A stretch of 64,000 bases of DNA from contig CP029202.1 of the NCBI GenBank assembly GCA_005222125.1, positions 434,001 to 498,000 of the forward strand, written 5' to 3'. Positions 9,141-19,164 of the stretch are shown in pieces. This DNA comes from Spiroplasma melliferum. GTDB lineage: Bacteria; Bacillota_I; Bacilli_A; Mycoplasmatales; Mycoplasmataceae. A program made the position numbers and the translations under genes. Position 1 is the stretch's first letter, and each line of letters starts with the position of its first letter. The notes beneath the pieces were generated by a model, which made no database searches, was not told the DNA's origin, and saw nothing but the letters and a program-made list of their open reading frames with translations.

Positions 9141-11807
9141 ATGAATAACAGTATTATTCCACCGCAGTTGAAAAAACAAAAGCTACGCTTAAAGGATAAT
9201 TTTTCGTTAGTTGATTTAGGTTTAACTTTAACATATGCAATGTTTGCATTTATGTTAGGTTACAATTTAATCACATTATCAATAATGTTAAGAGTAATTA
9301 TTGGTATTACTTTTTTCTTATTTTTAATGATGACATTAATTCATTCTGATAAATATAGTGGAAAAATTTATATTATAATTTTTCGAGCATTTGTTTTTTT
9401 AGCTAAAAAAAGAAAGTTTGATATTTATAGTAAAAATAATAACACATCCTTATTAATGCCATATAAGAAATTGCATGATATGTGTATTGAAACTACTGTT
9501 TTAGAAGGTGGTAAAAAATGATATGTTGGTGCAATTGAAATTAAAGGACTTAATATTACAACATTAGATACAAATGAACAATTATTAAAATTTAATCAAT
9601 TGGCAAATATGTTTCGTTTAACAGATTGTCAATTAAGTTTAGTAAAAATTGAAAAACCTTATGATTTAGAAAAAAATATTATTAATTTAGATAAAACAGT
9701 TGATAAATTAATTAATCTTCGTAGAGACGAAATTTTAACCGCAAAAGGATATAAAAGCCGTTTTGAACAATTAGAAGGTTATCGCAAGCTTTATGAAGAT
9801 CAAGCTGGTATTTTAGGTTATTCTTTTACTAGTAAAGTATTTGTTTTATTTGTATATGATACTTCATTAAGTAAATTAGAACGAGACATTCATATTATTA
9901 AAATGAAGTTAACTGAAACTAATTTGCGAACTATTGATTTGGATAAATATGAGTTAGTTAATACAATTAAACTGATTTTTAATCCATTTGATGAAAAGTT
10001 TTCAAATGAAAAAATTGATGAGTATCAAGATAATGTTAATGAGTTATTAGCATTAGATAATATTACCTTTACTAAAAGTGGCTTCCGCATAAATGATGCC
10101 CAATTTTCTATTAAAGGAATTCAAAATTATCCAATCTATCCACAAGATGGCTGAGCTGCAAAATTATGTACAACAGATAGTACAGTTATTTTTAACATCT
10201 CTAATACAAATATCGATGCGGTTAAAGAACAATTACATCGAGCAATGATTAATGCCCGAACTAATTATTTTTCTGTTAAAAAAACGGTTAATCGTTCAGA
10301 AAAAGAACGTGAATATGAATCGTTTGAAAACTTAGTGCAATTAATTGCATCAGGAGAAGAACAAATTAAACGGGTAAATGTTATTTTCTTAAATTATGGT
10401 TTTAATCGACATATGTTAAAACAATCAGAAGAAAGACTACATATCTTATTAAAAAGTCTTAATATGAAAATGGATTATTTATTTTTTCGACAAATAAGTG
10501 GGTATAGTGCCTTATTACCAAAACCAACTGATCCAACTGCATATCATAATTCTTATGAAATGCCATGTGCAACATTAGGAAATTCATTTCCATTTTTAAA
10601 TAATGCTTTAGAAGATGAAAAAGGATTATTTGTTGGTTATAACACTACGGGTGATGTAATTTTTACGGACCAATTTAAACGTGGTGGTGATTTTCAAAAT
10701 TCAAATGCACTATTTATTGGCACAACAGGAGGTGGTAAAACAACAACTGTTAGCAAATTTTTGAATTATCATATCATTAATGGTAGAAAAGTAATTATTA
10801 TTGATCCAAAACGAGAGTTTGGGAAACTTTGTGATTATCATGATGGAAACTGAATTGATGTTGGTTCTGGACATAAAGGAAATTTTAATCCGCTACAAAT
10901 TAATGCAAAAATTGATCAATATCAAAATATTAATACAATCATTGGTGACCATTTACAAATTTTAGAAACATTTTTTCATTTTACCCATCCAAGTTTAAAA
11001 ATGGATGAAGTTGGTTTTTTAACACAACGAATTTTAGATTTATATTTAAAACTAGGTATTAATAATGAAGAAAAATTTAATAAAATGGAAAATAATGACT
11101 GACCAATTTTTGATGATTTACTCAATTTTTTAACAAAGCTAGAACCAGATCTTGGTGAAGCAGAAATGCTCCACAAAATTACAAAAATTATTCAATATGA
11201 TTTTACTGGTTATGGAAAATATGCTGCCTTATGGAACAAACATTCAACTATTACCTTAGATGATAATTTATTAAATGTTTTAGATATTCAAACACTATAT
11301 TCAAAACAAAAAGTTTTAAAAGCACAAATGTTTTTAATGCTTAATTATATTCGAACAGAAATTAATAATAATCGATTTAATACAGACAATGAAATAATTT
11401 TAGCAGTCGATGAAGCACATATTGTTATTGACAAAGACAATCCACAAGCGCTAAAGTTTCTATTTGAAACAGTAAAAATGATTCGTGGTTTTAATGGCGG
11501 GGTAATTTTAGTAACACAAAATTTAACCGATTTTAGAATGACTGCCGAATTAGAACGAGAAGCATCTGCCATTCTGAACAATGCGCAATATGTTGGAATT
11601 TTAAAATTAAAACAAAAAGACTTACATGATGTAAGTGAATTGTATAGTGCAAGTGGAGGTTTATCTGAATCAGAAATTAATTTTTGTGCTGGTGCACAAC
11701 GAGGAGATATGTTATTTATGGTGACAGATTATAATCGCCATTGTTTACATGTTGAATTATCTGATTTTGAACAACAGGCCTTTGGGATTAAATTATTAGA
11801 AAACTAA
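9141..11807 (+). CDS. VirB4-family type IV secretion ATPase with N-terminal VirB3/PrgI-like membrane domain
   Basis: VirB4 ATPases power assembly of, and transport through, type IV channels at the inner membrane. The 888-residue protein begins with a short amphipathic stretch and two membrane segments (about residues 25-68), resembling the VirB3/PrgI subunit often fused to VirB4 in Gram-positives and mycoplasmas. The ATPase core has Walker A GTTGGGKT (527-534), the downstream IDPKREFGKL motif, Walker B LAVDEAHIVID (Asp757, Glu758) and the VTQN motif of HerA/VirB4 proteins. Several TGA codons encode Trp. It is followed after 15 bases by the ribbon-helix-helix gene. It resembles the conjugal ATPase of mycoplasma integrative elements. 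Family assignment is firm; the transported cargo is unknown. Confidence 0.94.
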
Positions 11808-11822
11808 GATGAGGGAAGAAAA

Positions 11823-11984
11823 ATGGAAAGACTAAAACGTAAATCTTATAAAGTACAATTAAAAGTTCCGATTGAATTATATGAGGAATTACAAAAATTT
11901 ATTGATGATGAACATTCATTAGCTTATGTAATTAAGCATCTTATCAAAAAAGGAATTCAAAATTACTTTGGTGATGACGAATAA
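11823..11984 (+). CDS. ribbon-helix-helix (Arc/MetJ-type) DNA-binding protein, candidate regulator
   Basis: A 53-residue protein fitting the ribbon-helix-helix fold. A short basic strand (SYKVQLKVPIELYEEL, about 8-23) is followed by two helices ending in SLAYVIKHLIKKGIQNYF. Such dimers bind palindromic DNA with their beta strands and often regulate conjugation operons or serve as antitoxins. No toxin gene is adjacent. It lies 15 bases after the VirB4-like gene behind GAGGGA, and directly upstream of a leader copy it might read. Regulation of the secretion-like genes is inference. Confidence 0.75.
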   Translation: MERLKRKSYKVQLKVPIELYEELQKFIDDEHSLAYVIKHLIKKGIQNYFGDDE

Positions 11985-12025
11985 TAATCTTTTAATTTAT
12001 TTGTTAAAAGTAATAAGTTTATTTT

Positions 12026-12072
12026 TGTAAATGACCATTTTTTTATAAGAGAAAAGGTATTTGGTAAATGAC
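12026..12072 (+). promoter_or_regulatory. hairpin leader, copy F, before the VirB2-like genes
   Basis: TGTAAATGA (12026-12034), then ACCA (12034-12037) and TGGT (12062-12065) as hairpin arms around an AT-rich loop, then AAATGAC (12066-12072). It resembles the copy before 14934, which also has a GCCA/TGGC-type stem. Confidence 0.6.
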
Positions 12073-12126
12073 AAGCTATATTTTAATAATTCTTATTAAA
12101 ATATTACAAAAGGAAAGGAAAAAAAT

Positions 12127-12345
12127 ATGCAGGGGATATTTTTGATTAACAAGGCACAACCATTTAGTTGACAATTAAAAAAAGAAGAAAAGATGGTTTA
12201 TCATAATGTTAATATTGATAAGTCATCTTGCAAATTTAATAAAAAAGGGACAAAACAATTTTTTATTAAATTAAAAAGTAAAATATTAAAATTAATTTTA
12301 AAAATACAAATTGCTACAAAAGGAGGATTATCATGAGTCTATTAA
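12127..12345 (+). CDS. small basic protein of the secretion-like operon
   Basis: A 72-residue, Lys-rich frame with a good ribosome site (AAAGGAAAGG) and two in-frame TGA codons read as Trp. Its stop overlaps the start of the VirB2-like gene by 13 bases, suggesting translational coupling. It has no signal peptide or long membrane helix, and no family is recognised. It may be a leader peptide rather than a stable protein. Confidence 0.5.
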
Positions 12346-12644
12346 GTTTACTAGCTGATGCACCTGATTTTTCAAAAACTGCCGATTTAGTAGTTGTATT
12401 ATTAAATGCGATATTATCACCAGTTTCAATTATTGCTGGGGCAATTTGTATTTTATATATTATTAAACATGGTTTAAAAATTAAAAAATTTGCTGATGAT
12501 CCTGAACAACGAAATATTCAAATTTATGCTGTTTGCTGATGTGTTTTTGGGTTAGCATTATGTATTTTTGCACCAATATTTATTAACACAATTCTACCAG
12601 AATTAATTAATAGTTCAGGAAGCTATGAACCTCCTACTAAGTAG
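12333..12644 (+). CDS. VirB2/TrbC-like small membrane (pilin-like) protein
   Basis: A 103-residue protein with two hydrophobic helices (about 20-46 and 63-91) separated by a short charged loop (KIKKFADDPEQRN). This is the hairpin layout of VirB2/TrbC pilin-like proteins and of the pilin-like genes in mycoplasma integrative elements. AAAGGAGG just before ATG 12333 is a strong ribosome site. TGA read as Trp sits at the start of the second helix. It lies six bases before the VirB6-like gene, the usual order for such systems. Confidence 0.72.
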
Positions 12645-12650
12645 GGATTT

Positions 12651-14129
12651 ATGGAATTAATATTTAATTTACCTTTTTTAGGTATCATTGACTGAATTTT
12701 AACTGGGATATATAAAGCAGTATGAGGAATCTTTATTACTGGCCCGTTAGGGTTGGTTTCAGTTTTTACAAAAGTTCTTGAATTTTTATCATCAGGAATA
12801 ATTTTTAGTTTATTATTTAACTCACAAGAAGGCTTTTCTTGGTCAAATATTCCAACTGCATTTTGGCAATTTGCCATTGTTTCAGTAGCTTTCTTAGTAA
12901 TAATTTTTATTACCCAATATTTAACATTACAATTTAAAGATGCAAAAGAAATGCAACCAAGACTAATGGCATGCTTTAAATATACTGGTTTAGCTGGAAT
13001 TTTTGTTCTTTTCATTCCAATTGGTTTTTTCTTTTTAAATGGAATTATTACTTGGTTTATGGGAATGTTAAGTACGATTTTTGGAACTAGTGACCAAAAT
13101 TTAGCTGATGTATTATATTGAATTGGAAATAGCAATGGTGTTACTGGTAAACCAGGCGATTATGGGCCACCAAGTAATATTATGGATTGAAGTTTAATTA
13201 TTGAAATTTTTTCCGTTTGGTTTGTTCTTTTTGCCATTGCAATGTTGGGGATGTCATTAACACAAAAGATTTTTGAATTATTATTTCTTTTTATAGTTGC
13301 TCCAGTTGTAATGGCAACGATGGTGCAAGATGAAGGAAAAAGAGCATTAACATGAAAAGATATGGTGTTATCAAAGATGTTAGCAGCCTCAACAGCCTTA
13401 GTGGCTTATTATATTTTTATGATATATATTAATGTTATTTCAGGTCCTAATTTTGGTCCCTCTGATTTTCCTGGCTATGCCAAAATGCTTTTACAAATTA
13501 TTTGTATTTTAGGAGGAGCATTAGGTGTCTGAGGCATTACAAATTTACTTTCAGCTTTTATTGGTGAAGCAATTGGAATGTCAGATGGGCTTAATTCAAT
13601 TCGAAGTACAATGGCAGCAGGAATGTTCGCAATGGGAGCAGGGAAGGTAGCTAAAAAAGCACTTGGTTTTGCGAAAAAGAAAAATAAAAAAGGTTCATCA
13701 GGTATTCCTGGCATTCCAGGAATAGATACTTTTAGTGGTGGCGGGAACCAAAACCAAAGTCAAGGAATATCACCACTAAGCTTTTTAGAAACAAGAACAG
13801 GAGCCTTAGGAATGATTGGAAAAGGATTACGGGTTGGGGGTAATGCGCTTGGACGTTCAATATGGGCAGTTAAAAATGGATGAGAATCAACAAAATCTGC
13901 ATGAGGAGACTCATATGATGTTAATCCAACATCAACAGGAAGGTTAGGGAAAGTTAAGAAAAATCTTAATCAAACTAAAAACTTTATGAAAACAGAAGCA
14001 CGCATTGGAGCAAATTATCTTGGTAGAAAATCTATGAAGATAGCTGCAAAAGGAATAAAACAAGTTAAAAGACATTCTTATGATCATGTCCAACGAGAAT
14101 ACAAAGCTGGCAAAAGAAAAGAACGTTAA
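12651..14129 (+). CDS. VirB6/TrbL-like polytopic membrane protein
   Basis: A 492-residue protein with about six hydrophobic segments in the first 330 residues and a cytoplasmic, Gly- and Lys-rich tail (GIPGIPGIDTFSGGGNQ, then many basic residues to the end). Size, topology and position after a VirB2-like gene match VirB6/TrbL channel subunits and the transmembrane protein conserved in mycoplasma integrative elements. Several TGA codons encode Trp. Start ATG is six bases after the previous stop with only a weak ribosome site, so coupling to the VirB2-like gene is likely. Confidence 0.78.
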
Positions 14130-14156
14130 TTAAAACTTAGCAAGAGGATAAAAATT

Positions 14157-14723
14157 ATGAAAAAAATATTATGAATTTTATTATGCAGTATACCAATGCA
14201 ATTAACAATTTATACTTTTGGATGTAAAGGTTTTAATTATGGTTCAAATCCACCTCATTTAAAACCAATTGAACCACCAGAAGAAGTAAAAGATATCAAT
14301 TATTATTTGCAACTAAAAGAAAAAAATCAAAAATTATTTGAAAAAGCAAAAAAAGAAATTGATGAACTAAATTCATCAGAATCAATTCAGGAAATATGTG
14401 GTAGTTCAAGAATGTGTTCTGAATTACAAGAAATAATAGATGCAAATATGGTTGAAATGTATGAATATCAAGCAATTGTCTATGATTGTGATTATCAAAT
14501 TTTATTTTTAGAAAATGATGGTGATTTTAGTGATAAGAAAATTAGAGAAAATGCAATTGCTATTATTAAAAATGAAAATGATATTTTAAAAAAACAATTA
14601 AAATTAATGACAACTTCATCTGACCCATATCGAGAAGATGAAATTAATAAAGTTAAAAATTTAATTAAAACCTGTGAAGAAATTTTAGAAAAATTAAATA
14701 AAGAAAATGAAAATAAAATTTAA
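14157..14723 (+). CDS. secreted coiled-coil protein, possible lipoprotein
   Basis: A 188-residue protein with an N-terminal hydrophobic signal (MKKILWILLCSIPMQL) and a Cys at residue 23 (TFGC), a non-standard lipobox. The mature part is charged and helical, predicted to form coiled coil (for example KEKNQKLFEKAKKEIDEL), with four further cysteines in the middle. AGAGGA lies before the ATG, and a terminator follows. It closes the VirB2/VirB6-like unit, so it could be an outer-face part of the channel. No named family recognised. Confidence 0.7.
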
Positions 14724-14770
14724 TTAAATAAGTAAAATAATAAAATAGGTTTTTTAAACAGTAAATTTTA

Positions 14771-14806
14771 AATAATTAATATTAATAATATTAATTATTT
14801 TTTTTA
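14771..14806 (+). terminator. terminator after the secreted coiled-coil gene
   Basis: AATAATTAATATT, loop AAT, AATATTAATTATT and a T run form a perfect 13-bp stem. Confidence 0.8.
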
Positions 14807-14815
14807 TGATAAGAA

Positions 14816-14865
14816 TATGATACAATTACGTGTATGTAGATGGCCATCTTATTTTGGCAAATGAC
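14816..14865 (+). promoter_or_regulatory. promoter and hairpin leader (copy E) of the large surface protein
   Basis: TATGAT (14816-14821) is the likely -10. TGTATGTAGATG (14831-14842) follows, with the arms GCCA (14843-14846) and TGGC (14855-14858) and then AAATGAC (14859-14865). The flanking words match the other copies while the stem is GC-rich. Confidence 0.65.
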
Positions 14866-14933
14866 TAGGTTAAAAATAAAATAATTAAATTTAATAATTA
14901 TATGATTTTATTTTTGGTTTATGGAGAAATAAA

Positions 14934-17870
14934 GTGAAAGTATTTTTAGTTTTGTTAACTGGAATAAGTTTGTGAACATATCCATTAATGGCAAAGTTTA
15001 GTCAATTTCCATTTATTCAGGATAAAACAACAATGTCAATGGATCCAACTCATCCAACCATAACAATTGATCCGGGTGTAAGTGTTGAAGCTTATGCATG
15101 GGTTAGCGGTGGTGGTGCTGTGCGTGATGGCGAAGAAAAATTAGTTGAAAAAGAACATATTTATGAGCTAGATACCACAAAATATGGTTTGACACAAAGC
15201 ACATTTTTAAATTATTATAAAAAAATTATTGTCAAAAATCCTTATGGACGAACACATTCTGATTGAGATAGCCATCATAAATAATATCGAAATGATTTTA
15301 CATTTGATATTACTAAAGCAGGTGAATATATGTTTTATGAATGATCAGGAACAGGGGGTTCAATGTTTGCTTCTGCTAAAGGAAGAGTTAAATGAGAATG
15401 AAATGGAAATACCCTCAAAATAAAATTTTGGGCAACAGCATATGCTTGACATCATTAATTCGGAGGATATGATGCTGATTCGCGTTCAACTTTTATTGTT
15501 AATCAAATGGATGTTGTTTCTAATGCTGAAAGTGAAAGTACAACTTATAGTCGTGTTAAAAATGCTTTAGAAAAAAAACTTTCGTTTGCAAGTGATTATT
15601 CTGGCAGTCTTGAAGATGAGAGCAATATTTATGACCCAAAAGGTCAGGGGAATGATTTGACAACGGCAATGAATAAAGTTTTAAAACAAGGATTTGGAAA
15701 AGAATATTCTTATTGAGAAAAATTTATTCGACCATTTAGTTTTAGTGATGCCAAACATGAAATAACAACAGTTATTGCTTTTAATCGATTATCAACTGGT
15801 GAAGCAGTAACTTGGACATTTAAAACACCCGTTGCAATATCACTTTCGGGAAATTATTGTGGAAAACAGTTGAAGGAACGGTTAAATATTATTCCAGGTA
15901 AAGTTGTTGATCAATTTGATCCCTTAAATGGAATGGTTGAAGATAAACCAATTTTAGCACCTGATTCACCGCCAATTACTGATACATATGGTGGAAAATG
16001 ACAATATCATACTACAGCTTCTGTTCAATTTGATGCCCTAGTACCAGGGACCCCAAATTATGGAAATGAGTATTTAAAAGTTAATGGCATTAAAGTTCCT
16101 GTTTTAGACTATAAGTTTAATTATAAAATGGAAGATTTAAGAAATAATGATAAGGATTCAAAAGAGAATAATCTTTATCAAGTGGAAATTATTCATGAAA
16201 GTGGTAATCAGAATGTGAGTTATAAAATTGATTATGAGATTAATAACCTAGTCCCAGAATTATCAATTCAATGGTATGCTTGAAATCCAAAAGAAAATAA
16301 GGATCAAAAGGAATTAATTACCCCAACAATTGATGGGAAACCAAATCCAAAATATGATCCAGAAATTAATCCAGAAACAGGAACAAAATCCCAAATCGTA
16401 TGAGTTAAAAGAAAAACTGACCATAATTTCCCATTTGACCCTTTAAATGAAAAAGGTGAAGTAATTAAAAATAAAGCAGAATATGATTTGGGATATATTG
16501 TTGAAGGAACGGCAGTGAGTATGGGAATTCGACAAATCTTTGATGCACCAGAGATTGCTAATGTAGCAAGAGAACAAGTTGGCGATGATTTAAAAGGAAA
16601 TAATCCAAACAGTATTACTGGTAAAATGCAACAAATTCCAAGTGATCAAGAAGGACACTATTTATCTGAAACTGGGAAATGACATTATATTACAAAAACA
16701 AATGATCAATTAACATATGAAAAATATGCAATAATTGGGAAAAATGGTTTTGATAATTATCCTCGTTTCTTAGACATTATGAATAATCCAGATTTAGTTG
16801 TAAATTTCTGAACAACTATTCATGGGAAACATCTAAAGAATTTTTTAATTACTTATAAAAATTTAAATTCAAAAGAAATCTTTGCTTTAACATATGAGCA
16901 AGTGGTTTCATATTGAAAAGAGTATACTAGTGATATTATGGCACAAAAAATCCCTGCTATTCCAGAACCAGATAATTATTATAAATTAGAAAAAAACTTA
17001 CCAATTGTAAAGATGAATGAACATGAACTTGGTGAAATTGTTCGGATAATTAAAGCAGAAGTAGCAGAATTTATTACTTCAAAAGTACCAAAAGCAGTGT
17101 ATACAATTGATTATAAAATTTATAATAAAGATCATATTGATATTACAGAGAATAACAGTGTTTTAGCAGATTTGTTAAATAATGCTGAGCAACCACAGTA
17201 TATGAATTTATTTGTTGAAGCATCTCCAACCTCAACATTACTAATTGGAACAGCAAAAGTTGAAGTTAAAAATTCAAAAAATTATGATCCAAATAATGTT
17301 TATAATCTTTCAAAAGTACGTTTTCGTAATCAATCTTATAATTTTGCAGATTTCTCACCTAGTCAATTACGAATATGAATTGAAGAATGAGTAGCAAAAG
17401 GTATTGCAGTTTATCAATATCCGATTACTTTGAATGCTGATTATGGAATTTCAGCAAATGGTATTCCAGATGAAGATCCAATTAGTCATAACAATACACC
17501 AGGTGATTTAAATGATGCAATTTTAACAGAGTTTATTGATAATACTGAACATAATAAAGAATTAGAATTAATTGTATATTCAAACAATGCTAGTGATTTA
17601 ACAAAAGGTTATACTGAATTTAAATTACTAAATAATATTGATAGTTCAAAACCACCAGTTGATCCAACTGACCCAATTGATCCAACAGATCCAACAGATC
17701 CAGATAATCCTTCCCATCCAATAGTTCCAATTCAACCAGGAGAAGAAGAAATTAATTCTAATACTAAAAAATATTTAGCATGAATATTACCAGCAGTAAT
17801 TATTCCATTGATGGGTGGTGGAATTACGATTGCCATAATTATTATTCGGAAAAGAAAACGAATTCGTTAG
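14934..17870 (+). pseudogene. large surface protein interrupted by two in-frame TAA codons
   Basis: Without the stops this would be a 978-residue type I membrane protein: a GTG start with GGAGA upstream, a signal peptide (VFLVLLTGISLW), a long extracellular part, a DP-rich spacer (repeats of DPTDP near the C-terminus), one membrane helix (ILPAVIIPLMGGG) and a basic KRKRIR tail. TAA codons at 15282-15284 and 15456-15458 interrupt it, yet the frame before, between and after them is otherwise open and reads as one protein with many TGA-Trp codons. Both could derive from CAA (Gln). A shorter protein could start at ATG 15507 but would lack a signal peptide. The layout suggests a host-contact adhesin; I cannot assign a family. 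Nonsense mutation, readthrough or sequence error all remain possible. Confidence 0.72.
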
Positions 17871-17892
17871 TACTAGTTTAGGAATGAACTTA

Positions 17893-17921
17893 TTGTTTTT
17901 ATTAAGAAAAAAGATTATAAT
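17893..17921 (+). promoter_or_regulatory. mreB promoter
   Basis: TTGTTT (17893-17898) and TATAAT (17916-17921) are 17 bases apart, followed by AAGGAGG before the start codon. Confidence 0.7.
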
Positions 17922-17942
17922 GTTAACTAAGGAGGATTTGAT

Positions 17943-18983
17943 ATGGCCATATTTAATAATAAGAAGCCAACTTTTGTATCAATGGATTTAGGAACAGCTT
18001 ACACTCTGGTTTATATTTCAGGGAGTGGAATTGTTTATAATGAACCATCCATTGTGGCATATAAAATTAAAGAGAATCGGATTATTGCTGTCGGAAATGA
18101 AGCATATAAGATGATTGGGAAAGGAAATAAAACAATTAGAATTGTTCGGCCAATGGTTGATGGAGTTATTACAGACATTCGTGCAACAGAAGCACAATTA
18201 AAATATATTTTTAGTCGGTTAAGAGTTACGAAGCAATTAGCTAATTCAATTATGTTATTAGCTTGTCCATCAGTTATTACCGAACTAGAAAAAAATGCTT
18301 TAAAAAAAATTGCGATGAATCTAGGCGCAACAAAAGTTTTTGTTGAAGAAGAAGTTAAAATGGCTGCTTTAGGTGGCGGGGTTGATATTTATAAACCGTT
18401 TGGTAATTTAGTGATTGATATGGGAGGAGGAACGACAGACATTGCGGTTCTTGCTTCAGGGGATATTGTCTTATCAAAATCAGTTAAAGTTGCTGGAAAT
18501 TATTTAAATGATGAAATTCTAAAATATGTTCGTTCTCAATATGGGCTAGAGATTGGAATTAAAACAGCCGAAATGATTAAGATTGAAATTGGTTCATTAG
18601 CAAAATATGGTGATGAACGAAAAATGAAAGTTTATGGCCGCGATGTTGTTTCAGGATTACCACGAGAAATTGAATTAACTCCAGAAGAAGTCCGTGAGGT
18701 TTTAAAAGTTCCAGTATCACGAATTATTGATTTAGCAGTTCAAGTGTTAGAAGAAACACCACCAGAATTAGCAGGAGACATTTTCCGAAATGGAATTACC
18801 ATTTGTGGTGGTGGTGGTTTAATTAAAGGAATTGATCACTACTTTGAAGAAACATTACAATTACCAGCCAAAATTGGAGAACAACCATTATTAGCAGTTA
18901 TTAACGGAACAAAAAAATTTGAATCAGATATTTATGATATTATTCGCCAAGAACATCATAAAACAAAAGAATTAGATTATTAA
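17943..18983 (+). CDS. mreB: actin-like cytoskeletal protein MreB
   Basis: MreB forms membrane-bound filaments; in spiroplasmas several paralogs form the internal ribbon for helical shape and swimming. The 346-residue protein is full length, with phosphate-1 loop DLGTAYT (15-21), phosphate-2 loop DMGGGTTD (159-166) and the adenosine motif CGGGG (288-292) all intact. The strong ribosome site AAGGAGG sets the start. It has its own promoter and no coupled neighbour. Which numbered Spiroplasma paralog it is cannot be told here. Confidence 0.96.
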   Translation: MAIFNNKKPTFVSMDLGTAYTLVYISGSGIVYNEPSIVAYKIKENRIIAVGNEAYKMIGKGNKTIRIVRPMVDGVITDIRATEAQLKYIFSRLRVTKQLANSIMLLACPSVITELEKNALKKIAMNLGATKVFVEEEVKMAALGGGVDIYKPFGNLVIDMGGGTTDIAVLASGDIVLSKSVKVAGNYLNDEILKYVRSQYGLEIGIKTAEMIKIEIGSLAKYGDERKMKVYGRDVVSGLPREIELTPEEVREVLKVPVSRIIDLAVQVLEETPPELAGDIFRNGITICGGGGLIKGIDHYFEETLQLPAKIGEQPLLAVINGTKKFESDIYDIIRQEHHKTKELDY

Positions 18984-19060
18984 AAATGTTACAAGTTGCT
19001 ATAAGAATTAACGAGCATACCAAAATAGCAAATATGGTCAGCATAGAGCAACTATGAATT

Positions 19061-19129
19061 AAAATCAAAACCAATATTGCCAAGTTTAGCATTGGTTTAT
19101 TATAAAACTGATAATTATCAGTTTTTTTA
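19061..19129 (+). terminator. double hairpin terminator after mreB
   Basis: A first stem AACCAAT/ATTGGTT is followed by AAACTGAT-AATT-ATCAGTTT (19105-19124) and a T run. The second is the strong terminator. Confidence 0.8.
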
Positions 19130-19164
19130 TGTTATGATGTAAAAAAATATTTAGGAGCGAAAAA

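Noticed and set aside
12623-13135. Minus-strand frame of 170 codons opposite the VirB6-like gene
   Set aside because: Shadow of a membrane protein gene; it would have to begin inside conserved sense codons and has no ribosome site.
15229-15423. Plus-strand frame crossing the first TAA of the surface protein
   Set aside because: Its residues are unlike any neighbour, whereas the main frame continues as one protein across both stops.
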